DNA from: Mucilaginibacter limnophilus
Lineage (GTDB): Bacteria > Bacteroidota > Bacteroidia > Sphingobacteriales > Sphingobacteriaceae
Direction: 5' to 3'
Assembly (NCBI RefSeq): GCF_004005815.1
Contig: NZ_SACK01000015.1
Location: 1-40,479 of the forward strand
Length of the DNA stretch: 40,479 nucleotides
Shown here: piece by piece, positions 1 through 7,196 of the stretch
How the letters are laid out: every line of letters starts with the position of its first letter
Numbering within the stretch: position 1 is the first letter of the stretch
The notes under the pieces: generated by a model
Databases searched by the model: none
Seen by the model: only the letters and a program-made list of their open reading frames with translations
What the model was told of the DNA's origin: nothing
Translations under genes and position numbers: made by a program

Positions 1-72
1 AGACCGTCTAAAGACCTCACTGTACTTAAACTGCGGGGCCTCGCCTTTTAATTTAATTACTTTGTAACTCAT
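1..72 (-). CDS. N-terminal fragment of an unidentified protein
   Basis: The minus strand reads an ATG at 72-70 followed by 24 open codons running off the window edge, beginning MSYKVIKLKGEAPQF. Codon choice and residue mix look like a real protein start. GGA sits directly before the ATG and a perfect inverted repeat lies 3 bp further upstream. Too little is visible to name a family. The main doubt is that any 24-codon stretch can be open by chance. Confidence 0.55.
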   Translation of the reverse strand, partial: MSYKVIKLKGEAPQFKYSEVFRRS

Positions 73-75
73 TCC

Positions 76-96
76 GTTGACTAAATTTTAGTCAAC
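76..96 (-). promoter_or_regulatory. Perfect 10-bp inverted repeat upstream of the left-edge gene
   Basis: GTTGACTAAA and its exact reverse complement are separated by one T. The repeat ends 3 bp before the ATG at 72. TTGACT / AGTCAA half-sites of this kind are typical of MarR-family operators, and an operator here would block the left-edge gene. On the plus strand it is followed by six T, so a weak terminator is the alternative, but no plus-strand gene is visible before it. Confidence 0.45.
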
Positions 97-120
97 TTTT
101 TTCAGGACAAGACAAAATAA

Positions 121-148
121 AAAGCCCCGTTGATATCAGCGGGGCTTT
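121..148 (-). terminator. Intrinsic terminator of the acyltransferase gene
   Basis: AAAGCCCCG (121-129) pairs with CGGGGCTTT (140-148) around a 10-nt loop. On the minus strand the stem is followed by a T-rich run, as expected for termination of the gene ending at 198. Plus-strand T richness is weaker. Confidence 0.85.
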
Positions 149-197
149 GTTTATATGCTGGAAGTATTCTAAACGCTTAATTAACCAGTTAATTCGC

Positions 198-1952
198 TTA
201 TAGGTTTTTTGATAATTTATCAACCATTTCCTGCGGAACCTTTTCAAGGTCGAGTACCAGGAAGCCGTCAAGTGAATCAGCAAACTTCGGATCAATGTTG
301 AAACAGATGATCTTTGCGTTAAGCGCGATATACTGCCTTAATAATACCGGCACTTTAGTGTTGCGCACCTCAATGTCAGATATAATATTATCCAGGATTT
401 TAAAGTTATCTTCGCCACCTCTTAGCACATCGGTATCAATACTTGAAAAATCAACCTTGAACTTTTTACGTGGCTTAACAAATTGCGCCAGTTCATGGTC
501 GAAATGGTTGCGGTTAATGTAATCAACAATCAGCGATTTCGACAGCGTAGAAAAGGAGTTACTGATGCTTACCGGCCCAATTAAATAACGGTAGCGTGGA
601 TTATCAAGCAAAAACTTCAGGATACCTTTCCAAAGCAAAAATAAGGGCAGCGGGCGTTGCTGATATTCTTTGCGGATAAACGAGCGGCCCAGTTCAAGGC
701 TCTTTTTCAGCACCGGCGTAAGCTGCGATTTTATTTTGAACAGCTCGGCTACATAAAAGCCTTTCTTGCCCATGCTGTAAAATATCTCGTCGCCAAGGCC
801 AACACGATATGCGCCTACAATTAGTCTGGCATCGGTATCCCAAATAAAGAGATGATGATAATAGATATCATATTCATCAAGGTCTATTTTTTTATTGGTG
901 CCTTCGCCTACTTCGCGGAAAGTGATCTCGCGCAAACGGCCTATCTCCCGTAATACACATGGTATGCTTGACGGCGGTACAACAAATACCTCATATACGC
1001 CTTCCTGCCACACGCGGTAATTGTCACGAAGAGCCGTTATTTCTTTATCCAGTATATCCGGATTGGTTTCAGCAACAATATCCTCAGGCGTTTTTCTTAT
1101 TTTGAATAAGTTGCCCGGACTAAATAGTTTTTTTTCCTCGGCAAGGCCTGCACCCAATGCATATGTTTTCGCCCGTAAAAAACTAAGCAGTTTGGTTGCG
1201 TTATTATTATTAGGAATGTCGTTAAACTGTATCGGCCTACCAATGCGTAACTGAATAGTATGACCTTGCTTATTAAACAGTTCTGATGGTAGCTTGGCCG
1301 TACGTAGGGTAGGGTGTATCAGGCTGAGCAGATTAAACAGCATACCGTTATTGCCATGAAAGTATATAGGCACAACAGGTACTTTTGCGCGGCTGATGAT
1401 CTTACCCACTACCGGATGCCACAGCCTGTCGGTTACTTCACGTTTTTCGAGCTTAAAGGTTGATACCTCTCCGGCCGGGAATATACCCATTGGGATGCCT
1501 TGTGATAGCAGATCGAGCGTGGTTTTTAATCCGCTGATACTTGATGAATGATCAATGTTCTCAAACGGATTAACCGCAATAAAGTAATCGGCCAGGTTAG
1601 GGATCTTTTTTAGCAGGAAGTTAGCCATTATCTTGGCCTCAGGCCTAACGGTGCATAGGATTTTTAGCAATACCATGCCTTCAATACCGCCGTAAGGGTG
1701 GTTGGCTATAGCGATAAACCCGCCATTGGCCGGAATATTTTTCAGTTCTTTTTCGTCGAACTCAATTTTTACGCCGCAGCCTTCTAATATCGAGTCAACA
1801 AAATCAGGGCCTACTTTTGGCTGCGCCTGTGCAAACAAATCGTTTACCTGATTTATTTTCATAAGTTCCATTAACAATGAAGCAAGCCCCGGCATGTGTA
1901 ACTTGTCAAGCTTGGTTGCTTTGGCAAATTCTTCAGTAGTTATTACTTTCAT
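198..1952 (-). CDS. olsF: Bifunctional acyltransferase: PlsC-like plus GNAT-like (OlsF-type aminolipid synthase)
   Basis: 584 residues. The first ~310 are a lysophospholipid O-acyltransferase domain with NHPYGG at 84-89, FPAGEVS at 158-164 and VPVVPIYFHG near 191-200. Residues ~320-540 resemble the hemolysin/OlsB-type N-acyltransferase fold (REITFREVGEGT, GAYRVGLG, PVSISNSF). This order, O-acyltransferase then N-acyltransferase in one chain, is that of OlsF, which makes ornithine and related aminolipids in some Bacteroidota and gammaproteobacteria. The substrate here could equally be glycine or another amino acid. The usual acidic partner of the catalytic His appears as Glu91 (H85-x5-E91) rather than Asp. 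It is a single gene, divergent from the comEA-like gene, with its own terminator. The fold call is firm, the substrate inferred. Confidence 0.78.
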   Translation of the reverse strand: MKVITTEEFAKATKLDKLHMPGLASLLMELMKINQVNDLFAQAQPKVGPDFVDSILEGCGVKIEFDEKELKNIPANGGFIAIANHPYGGIEGMVLLKILCTVRPEAKIMANFLLKKIPNLADYFIAVNPFENIDHSSSISGLKTTLDLLSQGIPMGIFPAGEVSTFKLEKREVTDRLWHPVVGKIISRAKVPVVPIYFHGNNGMLFNLLSLIHPTLRTAKLPSELFNKQGHTIQLRIGRPIQFNDIPNNNNATKLLSFLRAKTYALGAGLAEEKKLFSPGNLFKIRKTPEDIVAETNPDILDKEITALRDNYRVWQEGVYEVFVVPPSSIPCVLREIGRLREITFREVGEGTNKKIDLDEYDIYYHHLFIWDTDARLIVGAYRVGLGDEIFYSMGKKGFYVAELFKIKSQLTPVLKKSLELGRSFIRKEYQQRPLPLFLLWKGILKFLLDNPRYRYLIGPVSISNSFSTLSKSLIVDYINRNHFDHELAQFVKPRKKFKVDFSSIDTDVLRGGEDNFKILDNIISDIEVRNTKVPVLLRQYIALNAKIICFNIDPKFADSLDGFLVLDLEKVPQEMVDKLSKNL

Positions 1953-2033
1953 TTAATGGTATGATGTATAAGGATTATCATAACGTCTAATATCCCAAAA
2001 AATTTCTAATTTAACGTTTCGCTAATAAATCTG

Positions 2034-2684
2034 ATGCTAACAAACATAAAAGCTTACCTGTCCATAACAAAAAAACAATGGAACGGATTAGTTGTAATGG
2101 TATTGCTGGTAACAGCCATACCTGTGCTAAATTATGTTAATCAAGGTTTGAGCAAAGATAGCACAATAAACCACAATTCTTTTAAAAAGGCAATAGCGAG
2201 GCTAAACCAGGCAGATTTAAAAGCGGAGAAAAGCTTTTACATTAATAAAGAAACACACGTCTTACACAAAAAAATACGGCTAACTACGCCGGTCGAAATA
2301 AACAGCGCCGATTCAGCCACATTAACCACAGTTTATGGTATAGGGCCATCATTTGCACGGCGGATAATTAAGTACCGCGAACTACTTGGCGGATTTTACA
2401 GCAAAGAGCAGTTAAAAGAGGTTTACGGCCTTGATGAAAATAAATATCTTGAGATAAAAGATCAGCTAAAGATCGATGCTTCAGCTGTAAAAAAGATTAA
2501 CATAAATAAGGCAAGCGCTTATGAATTGAACCGCCTGCCGTACCTTGACTATAAGCAGGCAAACGCCATTGAGCAATATCGCCTGCAGCATGGCAATTAC
2601 ACATCAGCTGCCGCTTTGCAGGAAATTATGATACTGGACAAGCAAACCATTGACAAGATAAAACCATACTTAAGTTTCAAATGA
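2034..2684 (+). CDS. ComEA-like helix-hairpin-helix protein, membrane-anchored
   Basis: 216 residues. One hydrophobic segment (~16-34) is followed by a charged linker and two helix-hairpin-helix units: about 88-143 (NSADSATL, YGIGPSFARRIIKYRE) and 156-190 (NINKASAYELNRLPYL). Such units bind DNA non-specifically. The family includes ComEA, the surface DNA receptor for uptake, and many Bacteroidota homologs of unproven role. The membrane segment would place the DNA-binding part outside the cytoplasmic membrane. Its stop codon overlaps the apt start (ATGA at 2681), so the two are translationally coupled. Confidence 0.75.
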   Translation: MLTNIKAYLSITKKQWNGLVVMVLLVTAIPVLNYVNQGLSKDSTINHNSFKKAIARLNQADLKAEKSFYINKETHVLHKKIRLTTPVEINSADSATLTTVYGIGPSFARRIIKYRELLGGFYSKEQLKEVYGLDENKYLEIKDQLKIDASAVKKININKASAYELNRLPYLDYKQANAIEQYRLQHGNYTSAAALQEIMILDKQTIDKIKPYLSFK

Positions 2685-3208
2685 TAGAACAACGTATTAA
2701 AGCCGCTATACGCGATATACCCGACTTCCCGAAACCCGGCATCATCTTTAAAGATATAACGCCGATACTAAAAGACCATGAGTTGTGCATGGCCATTACC
2801 GATGCCTTTATCGGGCAGTTAAAAGGTATCAGGATAGATGCGGTAGCGGGGATTGAAAGCCGGGGCTTTTTGTTCGGACTTACGCTGGCAAATAAATTAG
2901 GTGTGCCGTTTGTGCCGGTACGTAAGGCCGGAAAGCTGCCTTACGCGGTGAAACAAAAGGTGTATGACCTGGAATATGGCACTGCCACCATTGAACTGCA
3001 TACAGACGCTTTTGAGCCCGGAAGCCGCGTTTTGATACATGACGACCTGCTGGCTACCGGAGGAACTGTAACCGCTGCCAGCGAACTGATACAGGAAATG
3101 GGTGGGATAGTGGCCGGTTATACTTTTGTTGTAGGACTAAGTTTTTTAAATGGTAAAGAGAAGATAGCGCCTGTAAGTGATAATATTATTGTACTGGCGG
3201 AGTATTAA
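2681..3208 (+). CDS. apt: Adenine phosphoribosyltransferase
   Basis: 175 residues, full length for the family. It converts adenine plus PRPP to AMP in purine salvage, in the cytoplasm. The PRPP-binding signature is VLIHDDLLATGGT (117-129). The N-terminal DIPDFPKPGIIFKDITP and the IESRGF loop (58-63) are characteristic of Apt. It starts inside the end of the comEA-like gene, with a 4-nt overlap. No odd features. Confidence 0.97.
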   Translation: MIEQRIKAAIRDIPDFPKPGIIFKDITPILKDHELCMAITDAFIGQLKGIRIDAVAGIESRGFLFGLTLANKLGVPFVPVRKAGKLPYAVKQKVYDLEYGTATIELHTDAFEPGSRVLIHDDLLATGGTVTAASELIQEMGGIVAGYTFVVGLSFLNGKEKIAPVSDNIIVLAEY

Positions 3209-3255
3209 TGTAACAAGCCGGCAATAGCATACTCTAAATGGTATAATACAAAACC

Positions 3256-3522
3256 ATGAAAAAAGAAACATTCAGCATAAACGGCGAAGAGCTGGTAAAC
3301 AAAATAAAAGAACTTATTAAAGAAGGTAACGTGCGTAAGGTAACCATTACCGATAAAGCGGGAAAAGAGTTATTATCGATACCATTGCTTCTTGGTGTTG
3401 CCGGAGTTATTATTGCACCTGTATTAGCCGGGCTTGGCGCTATGGCAGTGCTTATTGGCGAATGTAATATTGTTGTTGAAAGGGAAGAAGATTTGCCAAA
3501 TAACGATTCAACTATTTTATAA
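3256..3522 (+). CDS. DUF4342 family protein
   Basis: 88 residues. The N-terminal half (MKKETFSINGEELVNKIKEL) predicts a helical, UBA-like element. Residues ~41-67 form a glycine- and alanine-rich hydrophobic stretch (LLLGVAGVIIAPVLAGLG), and the protein ends in an acidic tail. This layout matches DUF4342, found as small membrane-associated proteins in Firmicutes and Bacteroidota, with no established function. It lies 47 bp after apt and just upstream of the rpsU promoter. Confidence 0.75.
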   Translation: MKKETFSINGEELVNKIKELIKEGNVRKVTITDKAGKELLSIPLLLGVAGVIIAPVLAGLGAMAVLIGECNIVVEREEDLPNNDSTIL

Positions 3523-3537
3523 ATCAAAACTTTATCA

Positions 3538-3563
3538 TACCTTTGTCGTCCCACGAAAGGAGG
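3538..3563 (+). promoter_or_regulatory. rpsU promoter -7 element and strong Shine-Dalgarno
   Basis: TACCTTTG (3538-3545) fits the Bacteroidota -7 consensus TAnnTTTG, with a T-rich stretch about 19 bp upstream as a weak -33. AAAGGAGG (3556-3563) is a near-perfect Shine-Dalgarno, 13 nt before the rpsU ATG, with a second AGAGGAA at 3569-3575. Strong Shine-Dalgarno sequences are rare in this phylum, and rpsU is a known exception, linked to autoregulation by bS21. Confidence 0.7.
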
Positions 3564-3576
3564 TATTTAGAGGAAT

Positions 3577-3768
3577 ATGATTATCATCAACGTTAAAGAA
3601 GGCGAATCATTAGACAAAGCGTTAAAACGCTTCAAGAAGAAATTTGAGAAAACCGGTGTTTTAAGAGAACTTCGCAGCCGTCAGGCCTTCGAGAAGAAAT
3701 CGGTTACCCGCAGAACTACTGTGAAAAATGCCATCTACAAACAAGGCTTAAATCAGGAAGTAAACTAA
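3577..3768 (+). CDS. rpsU: 30S ribosomal protein bS21
   Basis: 63 residues, normal length: an N-terminal beta strand (MIIINVKEGESLDKALKRFK), then the basic helical segment typical of bS21. In Bacteroidota ribosomes bS21 with bS6 and bS18 helps bury the anti-Shine-Dalgarno end of 16S rRNA, which explains why most genes here lack that signal. The gene has its own promoter and strong Shine-Dalgarno, and is followed by a hairpin that reaches the xerC start codon. Confidence 0.97.
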   Translation: MIIINVKEGESLDKALKRFKKKFEKTGVLRELRSRQAFEKKSVTRRTTVKNAIYKQGLNQEVN

Positions 3769-3811
3769 TTCTTGTTCAAAAGAGAATTTTTAGACTTTCT
3801 TTTAACATATT

Positions 3812-3858
3812 AAAAACTATTTGTACATTCAATGTTACCGGATGTATAAATAGTTTTT
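3812..3858 (+). terminator. 17-bp hairpin between rpsU and xerC, ending at the xerC start codon
   Basis: The left arm 3812-3828 and right arm 3842-3858 pair over 17 positions with one G-T wobble, around a 13-nt loop. The right arm ends in five T, the xerC ATG follows directly, then five more T. It looks like the rpsU terminator. Any read-through transcript would have the xerC initiation region held in the stem. Confidence 0.75.
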
Positions 3859-4746
3859 ATGTTTTTAGAGCGGTTTATCCAATATATTAAGTTTGAAAAA
3901 CGGTACTCTCCGCACACCGTAACCGCATACCGGGCCGATCTTGAACAATTTATGGCCTTTCTTACCGCCGGTACTCCGGCAGATCATCCCAGCGAAATTA
4001 CTCATCACGACATCCGCAACTGGATAGTAAGCCTGATGGATGATAAACTCGCGGCCCGCTCGGTTAACCGCAAAGTAGCCACGCTGCGCAAATATTTTAG
4101 ATTTTTACTTCAAGAGGGCGTTATTGAAATCAATCCTGCGGCTAAGGTTAACACACCCAAAATTCCTAAAACGTTACCTGTTGTGGTAGAAGATGTTAAG
4201 CTAACGCAGATGCTTGACAGCGACGATATTTTTACAATTGATTTTAAAGGAACCCGTGATAAGCTGGTGATTGAACTGCTGTTTGGTACCGGCATGCGCC
4301 TCGCCGAACTACTGGGTATTAAAGAAGCCGATATTAACGCACATGAGCAAACGATAAAGGTTTTAGGCAAGCGAAACAAAGAGCGCATAATTCCTGTGAA
4401 TAAAGAATTAAGCCTGTTGCTGAAGGAATATATTACATTAAAGAAAAATGAAAATTTTGATAACAAATCGTTAAGACTAATCGTTACAGATAAAGGAGCA
4501 GATGCTTATCCGAAGCTTATATATTTAATTGTGCAAAAATACCTCTCCTACATATCTACACAAAGCAAAAAGAGCCCTCATGTGCTCAGGCATACATTTG
4601 CTACAACTTTGCTGAACAATGGAGCCGATCTTAATTCGATAAAAGAACTTTTGGGTCACGCCAATTTGAGCGCCACCCAAATTTATACGCACAATTCAGT
4701 TGAAAGATTAAAGTCTATTTATAAACTCGCCCATCCAAAGGCTTAA
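3859..4746 (+). CDS. xerC: Tyrosine recombinase, XerC-type
   Basis: 295 residues, usual Xer length. The N-terminal SAM-like core-binding domain spans ~1-90 and the catalytic domain ~105-290. Catalytic residues visible are Arg147 (GTGMRLAEL), Lys171, His241 and Arg244 (HVLRHTF), His267 (LLGHANL) and Tyr276 (IYTH). It cuts and joins DNA at dif to resolve chromosome dimers during division. A chromosomal partner role is favoured over an integron or phage integrase because it sits between rpsU and hpf with no mobile genes nearby. The start directly abuts a hairpin, and no ribosome-binding site is accessible outside the stem. Confidence 0.9.
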   Translation: MFLERFIQYIKFEKRYSPHTVTAYRADLEQFMAFLTAGTPADHPSEITHHDIRNWIVSLMDDKLAARSVNRKVATLRKYFRFLLQEGVIEINPAAKVNTPKIPKTLPVVVEDVKLTQMLDSDDIFTIDFKGTRDKLVIELLFGTGMRLAELLGIKEADINAHEQTIKVLGKRNKERIIPVNKELSLLLKEYITLKKNENFDNKSLRLIVTDKGADAYPKLIYLIVQKYLSYISTQSKKSPHVLRHTFATTLLNNGADLNSIKELLGHANLSATQIYTHNSVERLKSIYKLAHPKA

Positions 4747-4758
4747 AAAGGAGGAAAC

Positions 4759-5106
4759 ATGAAAATCTCAGTGCAATCAATTCATTTCAACGCAGACAGA
4801 AAATTGTTGGATTTTATACAGAAGAAAGCAGATAAACTGGACACGTTTTATGATAAGATCATTAGCGGAGAGGTTTACCTTAAACTGGAAAACGTTGAAG
4901 ACGAGGCAAATAAGATCACCGAGATAAAATTAAAAATACCAGGTATGCAGCTTTTTGCAAAAGAGCAGTGCAAAACCTTTGAAGAAGCTACGGATCTGGC
5001 TATTGAAGGGCTTAGAAAACAGATTGAAAAACATAAACAAAAGAAAAATGCAACCGAAGCGGCCGCTAAGAAAACAATTTTATCATCGGCCGAATACGAA
5101 TTATAA
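4759..5106 (+). CDS. hpf: Ribosome hibernation promoting factor, short form
   Basis: 115 residues: one HPF/RaiA beta-alpha domain (MKISVQSIHFNADRKLLDFI, then an acidic strand and a basic helix GLRKQIEKHKQKK), without the C-terminal dimerisation domain of long HPF. It binds the decoding region of idle 30S subunits. It starts 12 bp after the xerC stop with AAAGGAGG at 4747-4754, one of the few strong Shine-Dalgarno sequences in the window. The rpsU-xerC-hpf order places two ribosome-state proteins around xerC. A clear terminator follows. Confidence 0.92.
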   Translation: MKISVQSIHFNADRKLLDFIQKKADKLDTFYDKIISGEVYLKLENVEDEANKITEIKLKIPGMQLFAKEQCKTFEEATDLAIEGLRKQIEKHKQKKNATEAAAKKTILSSAEYEL

Positions 5107-5132
5107 GTTCAAAATCAGTAGTTTTGAAACAG

Positions 5133-5163
5133 AAAATCGACAGGTAAACAGCCTGTCGATTTT
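5133..5163 (+). terminator. Intrinsic terminator after hpf
   Basis: A 12-bp stem (5133-5144 with 5152-5163; core ATCGACAGG / CCTGTCGAT) encloses a 7-nt loop, with T continuing to 5167. It separates hpf from the tRNA operon promoter just downstream. Confidence 0.92.
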
Positions 5164-5178
5164 TTTTGATAAAAAATT

Positions 5179-5207
5179 TTGTTCAGGTTTAAAATTGTGT
5201 AGATTTG
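5179..5207 (+). promoter_or_regulatory. Promoter of the tRNA-tuf operon
   Basis: TTG at 5179-5181 and TAGATTTG at 5200-5207 are 18 bp apart, an excellent match to the Bacteroidota -33 / -7 consensus. Transcription should begin near 5213, about 75 nt before the first tRNA. Confidence 0.8.
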
Positions 5208-5210
5208 CAG

Positions 5211-5256
5211 TCCCTTTCGCAGGGGTGCTAAATGCACCGGCAGGCATCAAAAGGGA
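5211..5256 (+). other. Structured leader of the tRNA-tuf transcript
   Basis: TCCCTTT (5211-5217) pairs with AAAGGGA (5250-5256), enclosing a perfect 5-bp hairpin GGTGC-TAAAT-GCACC (5224-5238). A purine-rich run (about 5259-5287) follows up to tRNA-Thr. Such a leader could protect or help process the precursor. This is base pairing read by eye only. Confidence 0.45.
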
Positions 5257-5289
5257 AGTTCTTTAAAAAGAGAAAAAAGAAAAAAATTA

Positions 5290-5362
<73 letters not shown>

Positions 5363-5369
5363 CTGTTTA

Positions 5370-5446
5370 AATTTCGAATTTCGAATGTTCAATTTCGAAT
5401 TTACCTGTTTAAGGAAATTTGAAATTGTAAATCCGATATCTGAAAT
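5370..5446 (+). repeat. Heptad-word hairpin between tRNA-Thr and tRNA-Tyr
   Basis: Arms 5371-5402 and 5415-5446 (32 nt each) are complementary at about 24 of 32 positions, with several further wobble pairs, around a 12-nt loop. From 5370 the left arm reads as consecutive 7-nt words: AATTTCG twice, AATGTTC, AATTTCG, then AATTTAC. The stretch 5377-5399 recurs inverted at 8104-8126. Confidence 0.8.
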
Positions 5447-5456
5447 AAGAACAAAT

Positions 5457-5537
5457 GGGGGGATACCAGAGCGGTCAAATGGGACGGACTGTAAATCCGT
5501 TGCTTCGGCTACGAAGGTTCGAATCCTTCTCCCCCCA
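5457..5537 (+). tRNA. tRNA-Tyr (anticodon GTA)
   Basis: 81-nt class II tRNA with a long variable arm (about TTGCTTCGGCTACGAA). Acceptor GGGGGGA / TCCCCCC, anticodon stem ACGGA / TCCGT with GTA at 5491-5493, discriminator A. The 3' CCA is not encoded. Confidence 0.97.
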
Positions 5538-5544
5538 CAGTGTT

Positions 5545-5613
5545 AAATTCTAAAATCTAAATACTAAATTCTAAAGGTTAACTTTTGGGTTTAGTATTTA
5601 GATTTTAGAGTTT
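5545..5613 (+). repeat. Heptad-word hairpin between tRNA-Tyr and tRNA-Gly
   Basis: Arms 5545-5568 and 5590-5613 pair over 24 bp with a single wobble, loop 21 nt. The left side is a run of 7-nt words: AAATTCT, AAAATCT, AAATACT, AAATTCT (5545-5572). The word differs from the one in the preceding gap but the period and arrangement are the same. Confidence 0.85.
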
Positions 5614-5619
5614 AAACAA

Positions 5620-5692
5620 GCGGAAGTAGCTCAGTTGGTAGAGCGATAGCCTTCCAAGCTATAGGTCGCGAGTTCGAACCTCGTCTTCCGCT
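5620..5692 (+). tRNA. tRNA-Gly (anticodon TCC)
   Basis: Acceptor GCGGAAG / CTTCCGC, D arm GCTC / GAGC, anticodon stem ATAGC / GCTAT with TCC at 5653-5655, T loop TTCGAAC, discriminator T. The 3' CCA is not encoded. Confidence 0.97.
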
Positions 5693-5700
5693 CAGTTAAA

Positions 5701-5762
5701 TGTCGGATTTCGAACATGGAATTCGAGATGATAAAGATTGGATTGATCTAAATTTAGATCAA
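5701..5762 (+). repeat. Hairpin and 20-nt palindrome between tRNA-Gly and tRNA-Thr
   Basis: ATTTCGAA (5707-5714) pairs with TTCGAGAT (5722-5729) with one wobble. A perfect 20-nt palindrome (centre AATT) follows at 5743-5762, 15 nt before the next tRNA. The TTTCGAA and TTCGAGA words resemble the neighbouring heptad repeats, but the periodicity is weaker here. Confidence 0.6.
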
Positions 5763-5777
5763 AAAGATCACAAACAA

Positions 5778-5849
<72 letters not shown>

Positions 5850-5904
5850 CACTTTTTAATTAAAGTATTTAAAGTAAAAATTAACCTACAAATTAATATA
5901 AATC

Positions 5905-7092
5905 ATGGCAAAAGAAAAGTTTGACCGCAGTAAACCGCACTTAAACATCGGTACTATCGGTCACGTTGACCACGGCAAAACCACCCTTACAGCTGCTATA
6001 ACTAAAGTATTGGCTGACGCGGGTTTATCTGAAGCTCGTTCTTTCGATTCAATCGACTCTGCTCCTGAAGAAAAAGAGCGTGGTATTACTATTAATACAG
6101 CGCACGTTGAATATTCAACTGCTAACCGTCACTATGCTCACGTTGACTGTCCAGGTCACGCTGACTATGTGAAAAACATGGTTACCGGTGCTGCGCAAAT
6201 GGACGGAGCTATCCTGGTGGTTGCTGCTACTGATGGTCCGATGCCACAAACCCGTGAGCACATCCTGTTAGCTCGTCAGGTAGGTGTACCTGCACTTGTT
6301 GTTTTCATGAACAAAGTTGACATGGTTGATGATCCGGAATTGTTAGAACTTGTTGAGATGGAAATTCGTGAACTATTATCGTTCTATGAATTCCCTGGCG
6401 ACGATATCCCTGTTATTCAAGGTTCGGCTCTTGGTGGCTTGAACGGCGATGCAAAATGGGTTGGTAAAATTATGGAACTGATGGAAGCTGTAGATAACTA
6501 CATTCCAATCCCTCCACGTCTTACTGATCTTCCATTCTTGATGCCTGTTGAGGACGTATTCTCGATCACTGGTCGTGGTACTGTAGCAACCGGTCGTATC
6601 GAGCGTGGTGTAATTAACTCTGGTGAGCCTGTTGACATCCTGGGTATGGGTGCTGAGAACTTAAAATCAACCGTTACAGGTGTTGAGATGTTCCGCAAAA
6701 TCCTTGACCGTGGTGAAGCTGGTGACAACGTAGGTTTATTGTTACGTGGTATTGAGAAAACTGATATCCGTCGTGGTATGGTTATCTGCAAACCAGGTTC
6801 AGTAACTCCTCACACCGATTTCAAAGCAGAAGTTTACGTGTTATCAAAAGCTGAAGGTGGCCGTCACACTCCATTCTTCAACAAATACCGTCCGCAATTC
6901 TATTTCCGTACAACTGACGTAACAGGTGAAATTTCACTTGCTGAAGGTGTAGAAATGGTTATGCCTGGTGATAACGTAACTATCACAGTAAAACTGATCA
7001 ACGCTATCGCTATGGAAAAAGGCTTACGTTTCGCTATCCGCGAAGGTGGTCGTACCGTAGGTGCAGGTCAGGTAACTGAAATCTTAAAATAA
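5905..7092 (+). CDS. tuf: Elongation factor Tu
   Basis: 395 residues, full length. This GTPase carries aminoacyl-tRNA to the ribosome. G1 is GHVDHGKT (19-26), the switch II region contains DCPGHADY and G4 is NKVD. The domain 2 and 3 hallmarks (VFSITGRGTVATGRIERG, KAEVYVLSKAEGGRHTPFF) are all present. Codons are strongly biased (CGT for Arg, many GGT), as in very highly expressed genes. It is co-transcribed with the four upstream tRNAs and followed by a strong terminator. No Shine-Dalgarno precedes it; the upstream sequence is A/T-rich. Confidence 0.99.
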   Translation: MAKEKFDRSKPHLNIGTIGHVDHGKTTLTAAITKVLADAGLSEARSFDSIDSAPEEKERGITINTAHVEYSTANRHYAHVDCPGHADYVKNMVTGAAQMDGAILVVAATDGPMPQTREHILLARQVGVPALVVFMNKVDMVDDPELLELVEMEIRELLSFYEFPGDDIPVIQGSALGGLNGDAKWVGKIMELMEAVDNYIPIPPRLTDLPFLMPVEDVFSITGRGTVATGRIERGVINSGEPVDILGMGAENLKSTVTGVEMFRKILDRGEAGDNVGLLLRGIEKTDIRRGMVICKPGSVTPHTDFKAEVYVLSKAEGGRHTPFFNKYRPQFYFRTTDVTGEISLAEGVEMVMPGDNVTITVKLINAIAMEKGLRFAIREGGRTVGAGQVTEILK

Positions 7093-7139
7093 TCCCCTTT
7101 ACCTCGCACAGCGAAGAGAAAAGGTTAGGTTAATTATAA

Positions 7140-7175
7140 AAACAAAGTACCCGTAATCTTTCGGGTACTTTGTTT
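7140..7175 (+). terminator. Terminator after tuf
   Basis: A perfect 14-bp stem (7140-7153 with 7162-7175; core AGTACCCG / CGGGTACT) encloses an 8-nt loop. A and T tracts on both sides make it symmetrical. It ends the tRNA-tuf unit 21 bp before tRNA-Trp. Confidence 0.9.
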
Positions 7176-7196
7176 CATATAACAAATACTAAATAC

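Noticed and set aside
3859..4746. Integrase of a mobile element
   Set aside because: The recombinase sits in an rpsU-xerC-hpf setting without attachment-site repeats, a neighbouring tRNA or cargo, so the housekeeping XerC reading is preferred.
4955..5266. Frame overlapping the end of hpf and the tRNA promoter
   Set aside because: It runs through the hpf terminator and the tRNA operon promoter and overlaps hpf out of frame, so it is not a gene.
5370..5762. CRISPR array in the tRNA cluster because of regular repeats
   Set aside because: The units are 7 nt, degenerate and lack spacers; no cas genes are present.
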